Shown here one piece after another: positions 16,590 through 24,899 of a stretch of DNA of 64,000 nt. Both the position numbers and the translations under genes were made by a program. Under the pieces are notes generated by a model, which did not search any database, was not told the DNA's origin, and saw only the letters and a list, made by a program, of their open reading frames with translations. Position 1 is the first letter of the stretch, and the number at the start of each line of letters is the position of its first letter. The DNA lies in contig NZ_BOML01000033.1 in assembly GCF_016862175.1 (NCBI RefSeq), positions 153,160 through 217,159 on the forward strand, given 5' to 3'. This DNA comes from Paractinoplanes durhamensis (lineage in GTDB: Bacteria > Actinomycetota > Actinomycetes > Mycobacteriales > Micromonosporaceae).

Positions 16590-19235
16590 ATGACTCCGCC
16601 ACTTAGCCGTCGCACGCTGCTCGCCAGCACCATCGGCGCCACCGCCGGAATGGCCCTGCCGCTTGCCAAGGCCGAAGCCGACGCCGATGCTGCCGCCGAA
16701 CTGCACTGGCTGGACGGGCCGCCCGCCGAGACCGCCGGCTGTGCCTGGGGCGTCCCGTGGCCCCGGGGCCGGCTGGCCAACGGCACCAAGCTGGCGCTGA
16801 CCACGGCCGACGGCACCGGCGTGCCGGTGCAGTCGTGGCCGCTCGCCTACTGGCCGGACGGCACTCTCAAGTGGACCGGCCATGCCATCGGCGCGGGGAG
16901 CGCGAAGGCGGAACGCTACCTCCTGGCGCCGGGGACGCCGGCGACGAGCGAAGAGCCGGTTTCGGTACGCCGTAAGGGCGCCGACGTGATTCTCGCCAAC
17001 GGCACGGTGGAGGTCCGGCTGGCCGGCCGCGGCGACCTGGTGCTCCCGGAGATCCGCCGCTCCGGCCGGGTCACCGCCGCCTCCGGCCGGCTGGTCCTGG
17101 ATGTGCAGGACCGCCCGGACGACGAGACCGGCACCACCACCCGGTCGTCCTACCGCGGCGTGGTCGAGCAGGCCGTCGTCGAGCAGTCCGGCCCGGTCCG
17201 GGCGGTGGTCCGGCTGACCGGCACCTACCGCCGGGGGAACCGGAAGATCCTGCCGTGGACGCTCCGGGTCTACCTGAGCGGCGGCGAGGCGATCCGGATC
17301 GTGCACAGCTTCACCTGGGACGCCGACCCGGCCCGCGACTTCATCCGCGGCCTCGGCCTGCGCTTCGACGTCCCGATGACCGACGAGACCTACGACCGCC
17401 ACGTCCGCTTCGGGGTGGCCGAAAAAGGCGTGTGGGGCGAGCCGGTCCGGGTGCTCACCGGCCTGCGCCGCGACCCCGGCGCCGCGGTCAACGCCGCCCA
17501 GGTCGACGGCACCGCGACCCCGCCGCGCGAGCAGTGGAACACCCAGGTCAGCTCGATCTACACCCAGCTCGCCGAGTGGAACGACTTCCGGCTCACCCAG
17601 GAGTCGTCGGAGCACTTCACGGTCGCGAAGCGTACGTCCGCAAAGGGCAGCTGGCTGCGGCATGCCGGACGAGGCCGCCGGGCCTCGGGTTTCGGGTACG
17701 TGGGTGGGGTGTCCGGCGGGCTCGGGTTCGGGCTGACCGACTTCTGGCAGCGGTTCCCGCGGGCGCTCGACATCCGCGGCGCGGCCGGGGCGACCGCGCA
17801 GGTGACGCTGTGGTCGTGGGCGCCGGACGGGCCGCCGATGGATCTGCGCCACTACGACACCGTCGCGCACGGCCTCGACCTCGCCTACGAGGACGTGCAG
17901 GAGGGGTTCAGCACGCCGGAGGGGATCGTCGGTTCGGCCGAGATGGTCCTGTGGGCTTTCGACCGTACGCCCGCACGCAGCCGCATCGTGGCGCTCGAGG
18001 CCGCACTCACCGCAACCCCGCAGCTGGTCGCCGACCCGGAGTGGTACCACGCGGCCGGCATCTTCGGGCGCTGGAGCCTGCCGGACCGCAGCACCCCGGC
18101 CCGGGCGACGCTGGAGACCGCGCTGGCCAACGAGATCGACTTCTACGCGGGGCAGGTCGCCGGGCGGCAGTGGTACGGCTACTGGAATTACGGCGACGTG
18201 ATGCACACCTACGACGCGGATCGGCACGAGTGGCGCTACGACGTCGGCGGCTACGCCTGGGACAACGCCGAGCTGGGGACGGACGCGCTGCTCTGGTACG
18301 CGTTCCTGCGCTCCGGCGACCCGGCGACGTTCCGGCTGGCCCGGGCGATGACCCGGCACGTCAGCGAGGTCGACACGCACCACACCGGACGGTTCGCCGG
18401 GCTCGGCTCCCGGCACAACGTGTCGCACTGGGGCGACGGCGCCAAGGAGGCCCGGATCGGTGAGTCGTTCACCCGGCGGTTCTCCTACTACCTGACCGCC
18501 GACGAGCTGCTCGGCGACCTGATCCGGATGTCGCTGCGGGCCGACCGGACGCTGCTGACGGTCGAGCCGCTGCGGGAGGTGCTGCCGCCGCAGACTCTGG
18601 CGCCGACCCGGCTGCGGATCGGCCCGGACTGGTACGCCTTGGTCAGCAACTGGCTGACCGAGTGGGAACGCACCGGCGACACCCGATGGCGCGACAGGAT
18701 CGTCACCGGGATGACCGACATCGCGGCGTTCCCGGCCGGGCTGTTCACCGGGGAGGCGGGCGGCGCGGTCGGCTTCGATCCGGAGACCGGCCACCTGACC
18801 AACCTCAGCAAGGGCGACTACATCGGCGGCTACAACCTGTCGATGGCGTTCGGCGGCGAGCAGATCCTGTGGGAGGCGCTCGACCTGGTGGACGTGCCGG
18901 CGTTCCGGGCGGCGCTGCTGGACTTCGCACACTACGTGCAGGCGACGTCGGCGGAGAAGATCGCCCGCTACGGCTTCGACTTCAACCCGAACGTGTTCGG
19001 GACCATCTACTCCCGGGTGACCGCGTGGGCCGGCGAGCAGCTCGGCGACGCTGCGCTGCGGCAGCGCGGCTGGGCCAAGTTCACCGCCGACGCGGCCGGC
19101 AAGCCGTGGCCGGCGCCGGTGACGGTGAACGGGGTCCCGGAGATCCCGGCCGGGGATTTCGCCACGAACGACTTCGCCCAGCGCGGCCTGGCGATCATCT
19201 CGCTGCTGGCGATCGCGCCCGGGGAGGCTCCGTAG
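16590..19235 (+). CDS. Exo-rhamnogalacturonan lyase-like protein (PcRGLX/YetA type)
   Basis: A large 881-residue secreted protein with a twin-arginine signal (SRRTLLASTIGATAGMALPL). The mature part starts with a beta-rich region (WGVPWPRGRLANGT, YWPDGTLKWTGHA) followed by an (alpha/alpha) toroid rich in Trp and Tyr (YGYWNYGDVMHTYD, YAWDNAELGTDALLWY, HVSEVDTHHTGRF). This layout and YWPDGTLKW fit the exo-rhamnogalacturonan lyase family that includes PL26 PcRGLX and Bacillus YetA. The active residues are not identified here. The ATG at 16590 opens the Tat signal. A LacI-type operator candidate lies upstream and a strong terminator follows. Confidence 0.72.
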   Translation: MTPPLSRRTLLASTIGATAGMALPLAKAEADADAAAELHWLDGPPAETAGCAWGVPWPRGRLANGTKLALTTADGTGVPVQSWPLAYWPDGTLKWTGHAIGAGSAKAERYLLAPGTPATSEEPVSVRRKGADVILANGTVEVRLAGRGDLVLPEIRRSGRVTAASGRLVLDVQDRPDDETGTTTRSSYRGVVEQAVVEQSGPVRAVVRLTGTYRRGNRKILPWTLRVYLSGGEAIRIVHSFTWDADPARDFIRGLGLRFDVPMTDETYDRHVRFGVAEKGVWGEPVRVLTGLRRDPGAAVNAAQVDGTATPPREQWNTQVSSIYTQLAEWNDFRLTQESSEHFTVAKRTSAKGSWLRHAGRGRRASGFGYVGGVSGGLGFGLTDFWQRFPRALDIRGAAGATAQVTLWSWAPDGPPMDLRHYDTVAHGLDLAYEDVQEGFSTPEGIVGSAEMVLWAFDRTPARSRIVALEAALTATPQLVADPEWYHAAGIFGRWSLPDRSTPARATLETALANEIDFYAGQVAGRQWYGYWNYGDVMHTYDADRHEWRYDVGGYAWDNAELGTDALLWYAFLRSGDPATFRLARAMTRHVSEVDTHHTGRFAGLGSRHNVSHWGDGAKEARIGESFTRRFSYYLTADELLGDLIRMSLRADRTLLTVEPLREVLPPQTLAPTRLRIGPDWYALVSNWLTEWERTGDTRWRDRIVTGMTDIAAFPAGLFTGEAGGAVGFDPETGHLTNLSKGDYIGGYNLSMAFGGEQILWEALDLVDVPAFRAALLDFAHYVQATSAEKIARYGFDFNPNVFGTIYSRVTAWAGEQLGDAALRQRGWAKFTADAAGKPWPAPVTVNGVPEIPAGDFATNDFAQRGLAIISLLAIAPGEAP

Positions 19236-19240
19236 AGGGG

Positions 19241-19274
19241 CCGGCCGCGTTCCCCGCTCCGGGAACGCGGCCGG
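19241..19274. terminator. Bidirectional terminator between the lyase-like gene and glmS
   Basis: A perfect 14-bp stem (CCGGCCGCGTTCCC / GGGAACGCGGCCGG) with a 6-nt loop between two convergent genes. A T-rich tract follows on the plus side (gttttatt). Confidence 0.85.
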
Positions 19275-19283
19275 CAAGCCGTT

Positions 19284-21119
19284 TTATTCAACGGTGACTG
19301 ATTTGGCCAGGTTACGGGGCTGGTCCACGTCGTAGCCGCGAGCGGTGGCGATCTCGCACGCGAGGATCTGCAGCGGGACCGTGGTCATCAGCGGCGCCAG
19401 CAGGGTCGGCACCCGCGGCACGAAGATCAGATCATCGGCGTACGCCCGGACGCCCTCGTCGCCCTCCTCGGCGATCACGATGGTGCGGGCACCCCGGGCC
19501 CGTACCTCCTGGATGTTGGAGACGACCTTGTCGCGCATCATCGCGTTGCCGACCGGCGACGGCACCACGCAGATCACCGGGGTGTCGTCGTCGATGAGGG
19601 CGATCGGGCCGTGCTTGAGCTCGCCGGCGGCGAAGCCCTCGGCGTGCATGTAGGCGAGCTCCTTGAGCTTGAGCGCGCCTTCGAGGGCCACCGGGTAGCC
19701 GACGTGCCGGCCGATGAACAGCACCTGCCGGGCCGAGGAGAGGTCGCGGGAGAGCTTGCGCACCGGGTCCATCTGGTCGAGCAGGTCGCGCAGCAGGTCG
19801 GGGGTCTGCTGGAGCTGCCGGACGACGGCGCCCACCTCGTCGGCGTACATGATGCCGCGCACCTGGGCGAGGTAGAGACCCAGCAGATAGCAGGCGACCA
19901 GCTGGGTGAGGAAAGCCTTGGTGGACGCGACCGCGATCTCCGGCCCGCCGTGCGTGTAGAGCACCGCGTCCGACTCGCGGGGGATGGTCGAGCCGTTGGT
20001 GTTGCAGATCGCCAGCACCCGCGCCTTCTGCTGCTTCGCGTGCCGTAGTGCCATCAGCGTGTCCATCGTCTCGCCCGACTGGGAGATCGCGATGACCAGC
20101 GTCGAGGAGTCCAGGATCGGGTCGCGGTAGCGGAACTCGCTGGCCAGCTCGACCTCGCAGGGGATGCGGGTCCAGTGCTCGATGGCGTATTTAGCGACCA
20201 TGCCGGAGTGGTAGGCGGTGCCGCAGGCGACGATGAAGACCTTGGTGACGTCGCGCAGGTCCTGGTCGCTGATCCGCACCTCGTCGAGCGCGATGCCGTG
20301 ATCGGTCAGCCGGCCGAGCAGGGTGTCGGCGATCGCCTGCGGCTGGTCGGCGATCTCCTTGAGCATGAAGTGGTCGAAGCCGCCCTTCTCGGCGGCCTTC
20401 AGGTCCCAGTCGATGTGGAAGTCGGTGCCGGTCATCGGCACCCCGGCGAAGTCGATGATCTCGATCGACGATGGGGTGATCACCACGACCTGGTCCTGGC
20501 CGAGCTCGATCGCCTCCCGGGTATAGGCGATAAATGCTGACACGTCGCTCGCCAGGAAGTTCTCGCCGTCCCCGCGGCCGACCACGAGCGGTGAGTTGCG
20601 CCGGGCACCGACCACCATGTCCGGATTGTCGGCAGAAACCGCGAGCAGGGTGAAGGCGCCCTCAAGTTGGCGGGAGACTCGGCGCATTGCCTCGGGCAAG
20701 GGAGCATCAATAGAGGCCAGGAGGTGCGCCACCACCTCGGTGTCGGTGTCACTGGTGAACTCGACGCCATCGGCCTCCAGCACCGCGCGCAACCGGGCGA
20801 AGTTCTCGATGATCCCGTTGTGGATCACCGCGATCCGGTTGTCGCTCGACAGGTGCGGATGGGCGTTCCGGTCGGTCGGGCCGCCATGCGTGGCCCACCG
20901 GGTGTGCCCGATGCCGGTCGTTCCCGCGTCGAGGGCACCGTCCGCCAGCGCCGCGCGTAAAACCGCGAGCTTTCCGGCCCGCTTCTCGGTCAGCAGCTCG
21001 CCGTCGCCGACGACCGCCACCCCCGCCGAGTCGTAGCCGCGGTACTCCAGCCGCCGCAGCCCGTCCACCACGATGTCCACGGCCGTCCGCCGGCCCGCAT
21101 ATCCCACGATTCCGCACAT
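19284..21119 (-). CDS. glmS: Glutamine-fructose-6-phosphate aminotransferase (isomerizing)
   Basis: A 611-residue enzyme making glucosamine-6-phosphate from fructose-6-phosphate and glutamine, the entry step to UDP-GlcNAc. The start is fixed by MCGIVGYAGRRTA, where Cys2 is the glutaminase nucleophile. HTRWATHG, the SIS motifs (CGTAYHSG, SQSGETMDT, STKAFLTQ) and the C-terminal NLAKSVTVE are all intact. It sits next to a glycosyltransferase/deacetylase gene on the same strand (46-bp gap), so it may feed exopolysaccharide synthesis as well as peptidoglycan. Whether it is the only glmS of the genome cannot be judged. Confidence 0.97.
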   Translation of the reverse strand: MCGIVGYAGRRTAVDIVVDGLRRLEYRGYDSAGVAVVGDGELLTEKRAGKLAVLRAALADGALDAGTTGIGHTRWATHGGPTDRNAHPHLSSDNRIAVIHNGIIENFARLRAVLEADGVEFTSDTDTEVVAHLLASIDAPLPEAMRRVSRQLEGAFTLLAVSADNPDMVVGARRNSPLVVGRGDGENFLASDVSAFIAYTREAIELGQDQVVVITPSSIEIIDFAGVPMTGTDFHIDWDLKAAEKGGFDHFMLKEIADQPQAIADTLLGRLTDHGIALDEVRISDQDLRDVTKVFIVACGTAYHSGMVAKYAIEHWTRIPCEVELASEFRYRDPILDSSTLVIAISQSGETMDTLMALRHAKQQKARVLAICNTNGSTIPRESDAVLYTHGGPEIAVASTKAFLTQLVACYLLGLYLAQVRGIMYADEVGAVVRQLQQTPDLLRDLLDQMDPVRKLSRDLSSARQVLFIGRHVGYPVALEGALKLKELAYMHAEGFAAGELKHGPIALIDDDTPVICVVPSPVGNAMMRDKVVSNIQEVRARGARTIVIAEEGDEGVRAYADDLIFVPRVPTLLAPLMTTVPLQILACEIATARGYDVDQPRNLAKSVTVE

Positions 21120-21165
21120 GCCGGAGAAGTTAGTCAGCCAGTCCGACGGATTTCCTGTGCGGGAA

Positions 21166-23355
21166 CTACGCGTCTCCTGTCGGCAAACGGCTCCCGAGCA
21201 GGGCATTCAGCCCGCCGGTGCGGCGCAGCTTCTGCCAGCCGAGGCGAATGCCGCCGAGGGCGGCGAGGACCGATTGGATGAGTACGAGGTACATCAGTTG
21301 CCGGTAGACGAACTGCTGCAACGGCAGTCGCCAGAGCGGTCTCAGCGATTCCTTGTCGAGCCGGAACGCGTAGATCGTGCTGGCCAGCTGGACCAGCAGC
21401 ATGGCCACCCAGGCCAGCGCGGTTTTCAGCGGGTCGAGGAAGAACAGCCCGTAGATCAGGAACACGTCGATCAGCGGGGAGAGCAGCGGCAGCAGGGTCT
21501 GGAACAGGGTCATGTTGATCAGGCCGCGGCGGCCGAACTTCCCGCCGGTGCCCCGCTCGAACAGGGTGCGGCGGTGCTTCCACATCGCCTGCATGGTGCC
21601 GTAGCTCCAGCGGTAGCGCTGCCGCCACAGCTGCGACATGGTCGACGGCGCCTCGGTCCAGGCGCGGGCCTGCTCCTCGTAGACGACCCGCCAGCCGGCC
21701 CGGATGATCGCGATGGTCAGGTCGGTGTCCTCGGCCAGGGTGTCGTCGCTGAGCCCGTTGACCTGCTTGAGGGCCTCGGTGCGGAAGGCGCCGATCGCGC
21801 CCGGCACGGTCGACATGCAGCGCATCACGTCGTAGGCGCGGCGGTCGATCGAGAAGCCGACCACGTATTCGATGTGCTGCCACAGGGCGACCATGCCCTT
21901 GCGGTTGGCCACCTTGGCGTTGCCGGCCACCGCGCCGACCTCGGCGGTCGCGAACGGCTGCACCAGCAGGCGGACGGTGTCCGGCTCGAAGACCGTGTCG
22001 CCGTCCATCATCACGACGACCTCGGTGTCGGCGTGCGCGATACCGGTGTTCAGCGCGGCCGACTTGCCGCTGTTCGGCTGGCGCACCACGGTCACGTTGG
22101 AGTAGCCGAGGGCCTCGGCGATGTCGGCGGTGCCGTCGTCCGAGCCGTCGTCGATCACCACGATCCGGATCGGGTGCGTGCTCGCCACCAGCGACCCGAG
22201 GGTGTCGGCGATGATCTCCTTCTCGTTGTAGGCCGGGACCAGCACGGTCGCCGGTTTCGTGTACGGCTCGCCCCACGCCCCGTTTTTCTTCCGGCGGGCG
22301 TGCTTGCGGCCGAGCGCGATCACCACGATCAGCCGGAGCACGGTGAGTACGCCGAGCAGCAGCAACAGGTACGAGAAGAACACCGTGACGTGGGTGGCCA
22401 TCTGCACCGCGCCGACCAGGCCGAGGCCGAGCACCCGGTCCTTGTTCGAGGCGGTCGGGTTGACCGTCGTCATGCCGGTCAGCGCCGAGACCGTGGTGAA
22501 CGTGTAGCCCGCGTTCCGCAGCGTCGGGATGACCGTCTCGAGCGCGGTGGCGGTCTTGGACCGGTTCCCGCCGCCGTCGTGGAACAGCAGGATCGCGCCG
22601 GCGCCGTCGTCCGGGGTGACCGCGGTGACGATGTCGTCGATGGTGACCGCCGACTCCCAGTCGCGGCTGTCCAGGTCGTTGACCACGGTCAGGTAGCCGC
22701 GCCGGCCCATGTCGGTCATCACCGACCAGACGTTGTTGTCGATCGCCTTGACCGTCGACGAGTAGGGCGGGCGGAAGATCACGCTGGTCACCCCGGCCGC
22801 GCCGGCCAGCGCGAACTGGGTCTCCTGCATCTCCACCTCGCGCCGCCACTCGTTCTTGGTGGACAGGTCGGGGTGGGTGAAGGTGTGGATGCCGATCTCG
22901 TGGCCGGCGTCCTGCACGTCCCCGACCAGGTCCGGGTAGCGGCTGACCTCCGAGCCGATCATGAAGAACGTGCCGGGTACGTCGTACTTGGCAAGGACGT
23001 CGAGGATCTCCGGCGTGTAGGTCGGGCTGGGCCCGTCGTCGAAGGTCAGCACGATCTGTTTGTCCGGCACGCTGACCGTGGTCGTGGTGGTGCCGTCGGT
23101 CTGGATGACCGGGCCGCCGCCGTTGAGCACGTCGCTCGGCACGTCGGCCGTCTCGGCGGTCGCCTCGGCCGCGCCGTCCTGCGTGAACTCGCCCTCGACC
23201 AGGCCGTTGACCATCAGGATCGCGGCGAACAGGGCGAGCACCACGGTCAGCACGATCCAGCGCGGCCGCGGGACCGGGATGCGCCGCTTGGCCGGCGCGG
23301 ACGTCTCGACGGACACGTGATCTTCCAATCCCCCGAACGGCAGACGCTGGCTCAT
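21166..23355 (-). CDS. Fused polysaccharide deacetylase and family-2 glycosyltransferase
   Basis: A protein of about 729 residues. One TM helix (about 32-50) is followed by an extracellular NodB/CE4 domain (TFDDG at 104-108, HTFTH around 157-161, RPPYSS). Then come further TM segments and a cytoplasmic GT2 domain (VLVPAYNEKE, DDGSDDGT, MDGDTVFEPD, EDTDL, QRYRW) with C-terminal TM helices. QRYRW is the processive-synthase motif of chitin, hyaluronan, cellulose and PNAG synthases. It is likely to polymerise and partly deacetylate a GlcNAc-type polymer. The start is uncertain: ATG at 23355 (AAGGGCG site) is used; a GTG at 23316 is the alternative. Confidence 0.88.
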   Translation of the reverse strand: MSQRLPFGGLEDHVSVETSAPAKRRIPVPRPRWIVLTVVLALFAAILMVNGLVEGEFTQDGAAEATAETADVPSDVLNGGGPVIQTDGTTTTTVSVPDKQIVLTFDDGPSPTYTPEILDVLAKYDVPGTFFMIGSEVSRYPDLVGDVQDAGHEIGIHTFTHPDLSTKNEWRREVEMQETQFALAGAAGVTSVIFRPPYSSTVKAIDNNVWSVMTDMGRRGYLTVVNDLDSRDWESAVTIDDIVTAVTPDDGAGAILLFHDGGGNRSKTATALETVIPTLRNAGYTFTTVSALTGMTTVNPTASNKDRVLGLGLVGAVQMATHVTVFFSYLLLLLGVLTVLRLIVVIALGRKHARRKKNGAWGEPYTKPATVLVPAYNEKEIIADTLGSLVASTHPIRIVVIDDGSDDGTADIAEALGYSNVTVVRQPNSGKSAALNTGIAHADTEVVVMMDGDTVFEPDTVRLLVQPFATAEVGAVAGNAKVANRKGMVALWQHIEYVVGFSIDRRAYDVMRCMSTVPGAIGAFRTEALKQVNGLSDDTLAEDTDLTIAIIRAGWRVVYEEQARAWTEAPSTMSQLWRQRYRWSYGTMQAMWKHRRTLFERGTGGKFGRRGLINMTLFQTLLPLLSPLIDVFLIYGLFFLDPLKTALAWVAMLLVQLASTIYAFRLDKESLRPLWRLPLQQFVYRQLMYLVLIQSVLAALGGIRLGWQKLRRTGGLNALLGSRLPTGDA

Positions 23356-23412
23356 CGCCCTTATCGGTCGAACCGGGACGTTTCTGAGCCATTCACGTGG
23401 GATAGTTCGGGG

Positions 23413-24399
23413 GTGCGCGCCCACCTTGCTGTCGCTGCCGCCCTGGTCCTGACGATCGCGGGCTGCTCGGGCGACGCCGACTCGGGGGACGCCGGGTCGG
23501 CCACGACGTCGGCCAGTGCCGCCGCCACCTCGGCGCCGATCGTCGCGCCCTACATCGACATCGTCAGCGGCACCGCCGACATCACCGCGATCCACACCGC
23601 GACCGGCCAGGCCGACTTCTCGGCGGCGTTCGTGGTGGCGGACAGCGCCAAGACCTGCACGCCGACCTGGGGTGGCACGAAGGCGATCGACGACAGCACG
23701 GTCGGCGCGGAACTCGACAAGATCGAGGCGGTGGACGGCGACGTCATCGTGTCGACCGGGGGCGAGACCGGGACCTATCTGGAGAACGTCTGCTCGGCCA
23801 CCGAGCTGGCCGCCGCGTACGAGAAGGCGCTGGATGTCGCGGGGAGCAACTACCTCGACGTCGACATCGAACAGACGGTGACCGCCGCGACGATCATGAC
23901 GGCGCTGTCCACCGTGCAGAAGGCCCGCGGCACCTCGATCACCCTGACCCTGCCGGTCGGCGGCGAGTCGGTCGGCCTGACCGACACCGAGATCGCGATC
24001 CTGCAGAGCGCCAAGGACGCCGGTCTGGACGTCATCGTCAACGCGATGATCATGAACTTCACCGGGACCGGCGCGTGGGGGACCGCGCTGACCACGGCCA
24101 CCGAGTCGGTGAAGGCCGACGTGGCCGGCGTCTGGTCGGATCTGACCGACGCCGAGGTCTACGCGATGCTCGCGGTCACGCCGATGATCGGCGCCAACGG
24201 CCTCGGCGGTCCGACCACGGTGGCGAACGCGACGACGCTGCTGGCCTACGCCAAGGAGAAGGGGCTGGGCTTCGTCCGGTTCTGGTCGGTCAACCGGGAC
24301 AACGGCGACTGCACGGACGCGAAGGTCAGCAGCAAGTGCAGCGGGATCAGCCAGGACGAGTACGCCTTCACGAAGCTGTTCGCCGGCTACACGGGTTAG
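23413..24399 (+). CDS. GH18-like (chitinase-fold) lipoprotein
   Basis: A 328-residue protein. The N-terminal signal ends in a lipobox (TIAGC, Cys18), followed by an Ala/Ser/Thr spacer and a TIM-barrel domain whose active-site strand reads YLDVDIEQ (D149, D151, E153), the DxDxE ending of the GH18 motif. A chitinase-like hydrolase or a binding pseudo-enzyme is possible; FRFWSVNRDNGDC near the end is typical of actinobacterial secreted GH18 proteins. The GTG at 23413 is 57 bp from the divergent synthase/deacetylase gene, so the pair may share control. Its stop overlaps the convergent small membrane protein gene by 4 bp. Confidence 0.85.
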   Translation: MRAHLAVAAALVLTIAGCSGDADSGDAGSATTSASAAATSAPIVAPYIDIVSGTADITAIHTATGQADFSAAFVVADSAKTCTPTWGGTKAIDDSTVGAELDKIEAVDGDVIVSTGGETGTYLENVCSATELAAAYEKALDVAGSNYLDVDIEQTVTAATIMTALSTVQKARGTSITLTLPVGGESVGLTDTEIAILQSAKDAGLDVIVNAMIMNFTGTGAWGTALTTATESVKADVAGVWSDLTDAEVYAMLAVTPMIGANGLGGPTTVANATTLLAYAKEKGLGFVRFWSVNRDNGDCTDAKVSSKCSGISQDEYAFTKLFAGYTG

Positions 24400-24638
24400 C
24401 TGGAGGCGGACGCGGACGCGGACGCACTGGTCGTCGCGGACGTGGAGACGGTGGCTTTAGTGGTGAGGCCGGCGTCGGAGGCCTGGACCACGCTGGTGCC
24501 GACCACCGCGATGTAAAGGGTCGCGAAGATCGCCACCAGGAAGCCGAAGATCGCGAGGACCCGCTTGCGGCGCCCGGTCGAGTCGACGAAAACCTGCGGG
24601 CTGGCGTCCTCGAGGGGCATGACGGCCGTACGAATCAT
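24396..24638 (-). CDS. Small single-pass membrane protein
   Basis: An 80-residue protein with a GGAAGAATCACC-type ribosome site. The N-terminal cytoplasmic part is basic (DSTGRRKRVLAIFG), followed by one TM helix (FLVAIFATLYIAVVGTSVV) and a Ser/Ala/Thr-rich tail. It has no enzyme motif. Its location opposite the GH18-like gene, in a GlcNAc-polymer block, suggests an accessory role. A 13-bp palindrome lies 57 bp upstream. Confidence 0.7.
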   Translation of the reverse strand: MIRTAVMPLEDASPQVFVDSTGRRKRVLAIFGFLVAIFATLYIAVVGTSVVQASDAGLTTKATVSTSATTSASASASASS

Positions 24639-24694
24639 GGTGATTCTTCCTTTCGGGGTGGATCTGCGTCTTAGGCCACGTTAGGAATGGAATC

Positions 24695-24707
24695 TAGGAA
24701 GTTCCTA
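24695..24707. promoter_or_regulatory. Palindrome in the promoter region of the small membrane protein
   Basis: TAGGAA-g-TTCCTA is a perfect 6-bp-arm palindrome, with one more TAGGAA copy at 24682-24687. The 261-bp gap 24639-24899 is AT-richer than average and holds the divergent promoters. A 36- to 85-codon minus frame there has no support. Confidence 0.4.
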
Positions 24708-24869
24708 TGCCGCTCCTCGGCACTCTCTGTGATCACATTTGCAGCTACGTAAAGTAATCGTATGCTCACGCTCAAGATCAAAAGTGATGCGATGGTCACC
24801 CAAAGTAGTTGTCATCAACGGGGGCTCCCATTGACGCGACTCGATCGTATGATTCGTCAAAACCCCTGA

Positions 24870-24883
24870 GGTAAGCGCATTCC
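24870..24883 (+). promoter_or_regulatory. LacI-type operator candidate upstream of the second pectinesterase gene
   Basis: GGTAAGCGCATTCC differs by one base from the element at 16510-16523. It lies 16 bp before the ATG, where a bound repressor would block initiation. Confidence 0.6.
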
Positions 24884-24899
24884 TGACGAGGAGAACGCG

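Noticed and set aside
16542..19277. A 911-codon minus-strand frame opposite the rhamnogalacturonan-lyase-like gene
   Set aside because: Antisense artefact; the plus strand has a Tat signal, family motifs and proper codon bias.
21073..23412. A long plus-strand frame running into the GH18-like lipoprotein gene
   Set aside because: The extension is antisense to glmS and the deacetylase/GT gene; the lipobox signal sets the real start at 23413.
24831..24853. TTGACG followed by TATGAT as a promoter
   Set aside because: Spacer is only 11 bp, too short for a sigma-70-type promoter.
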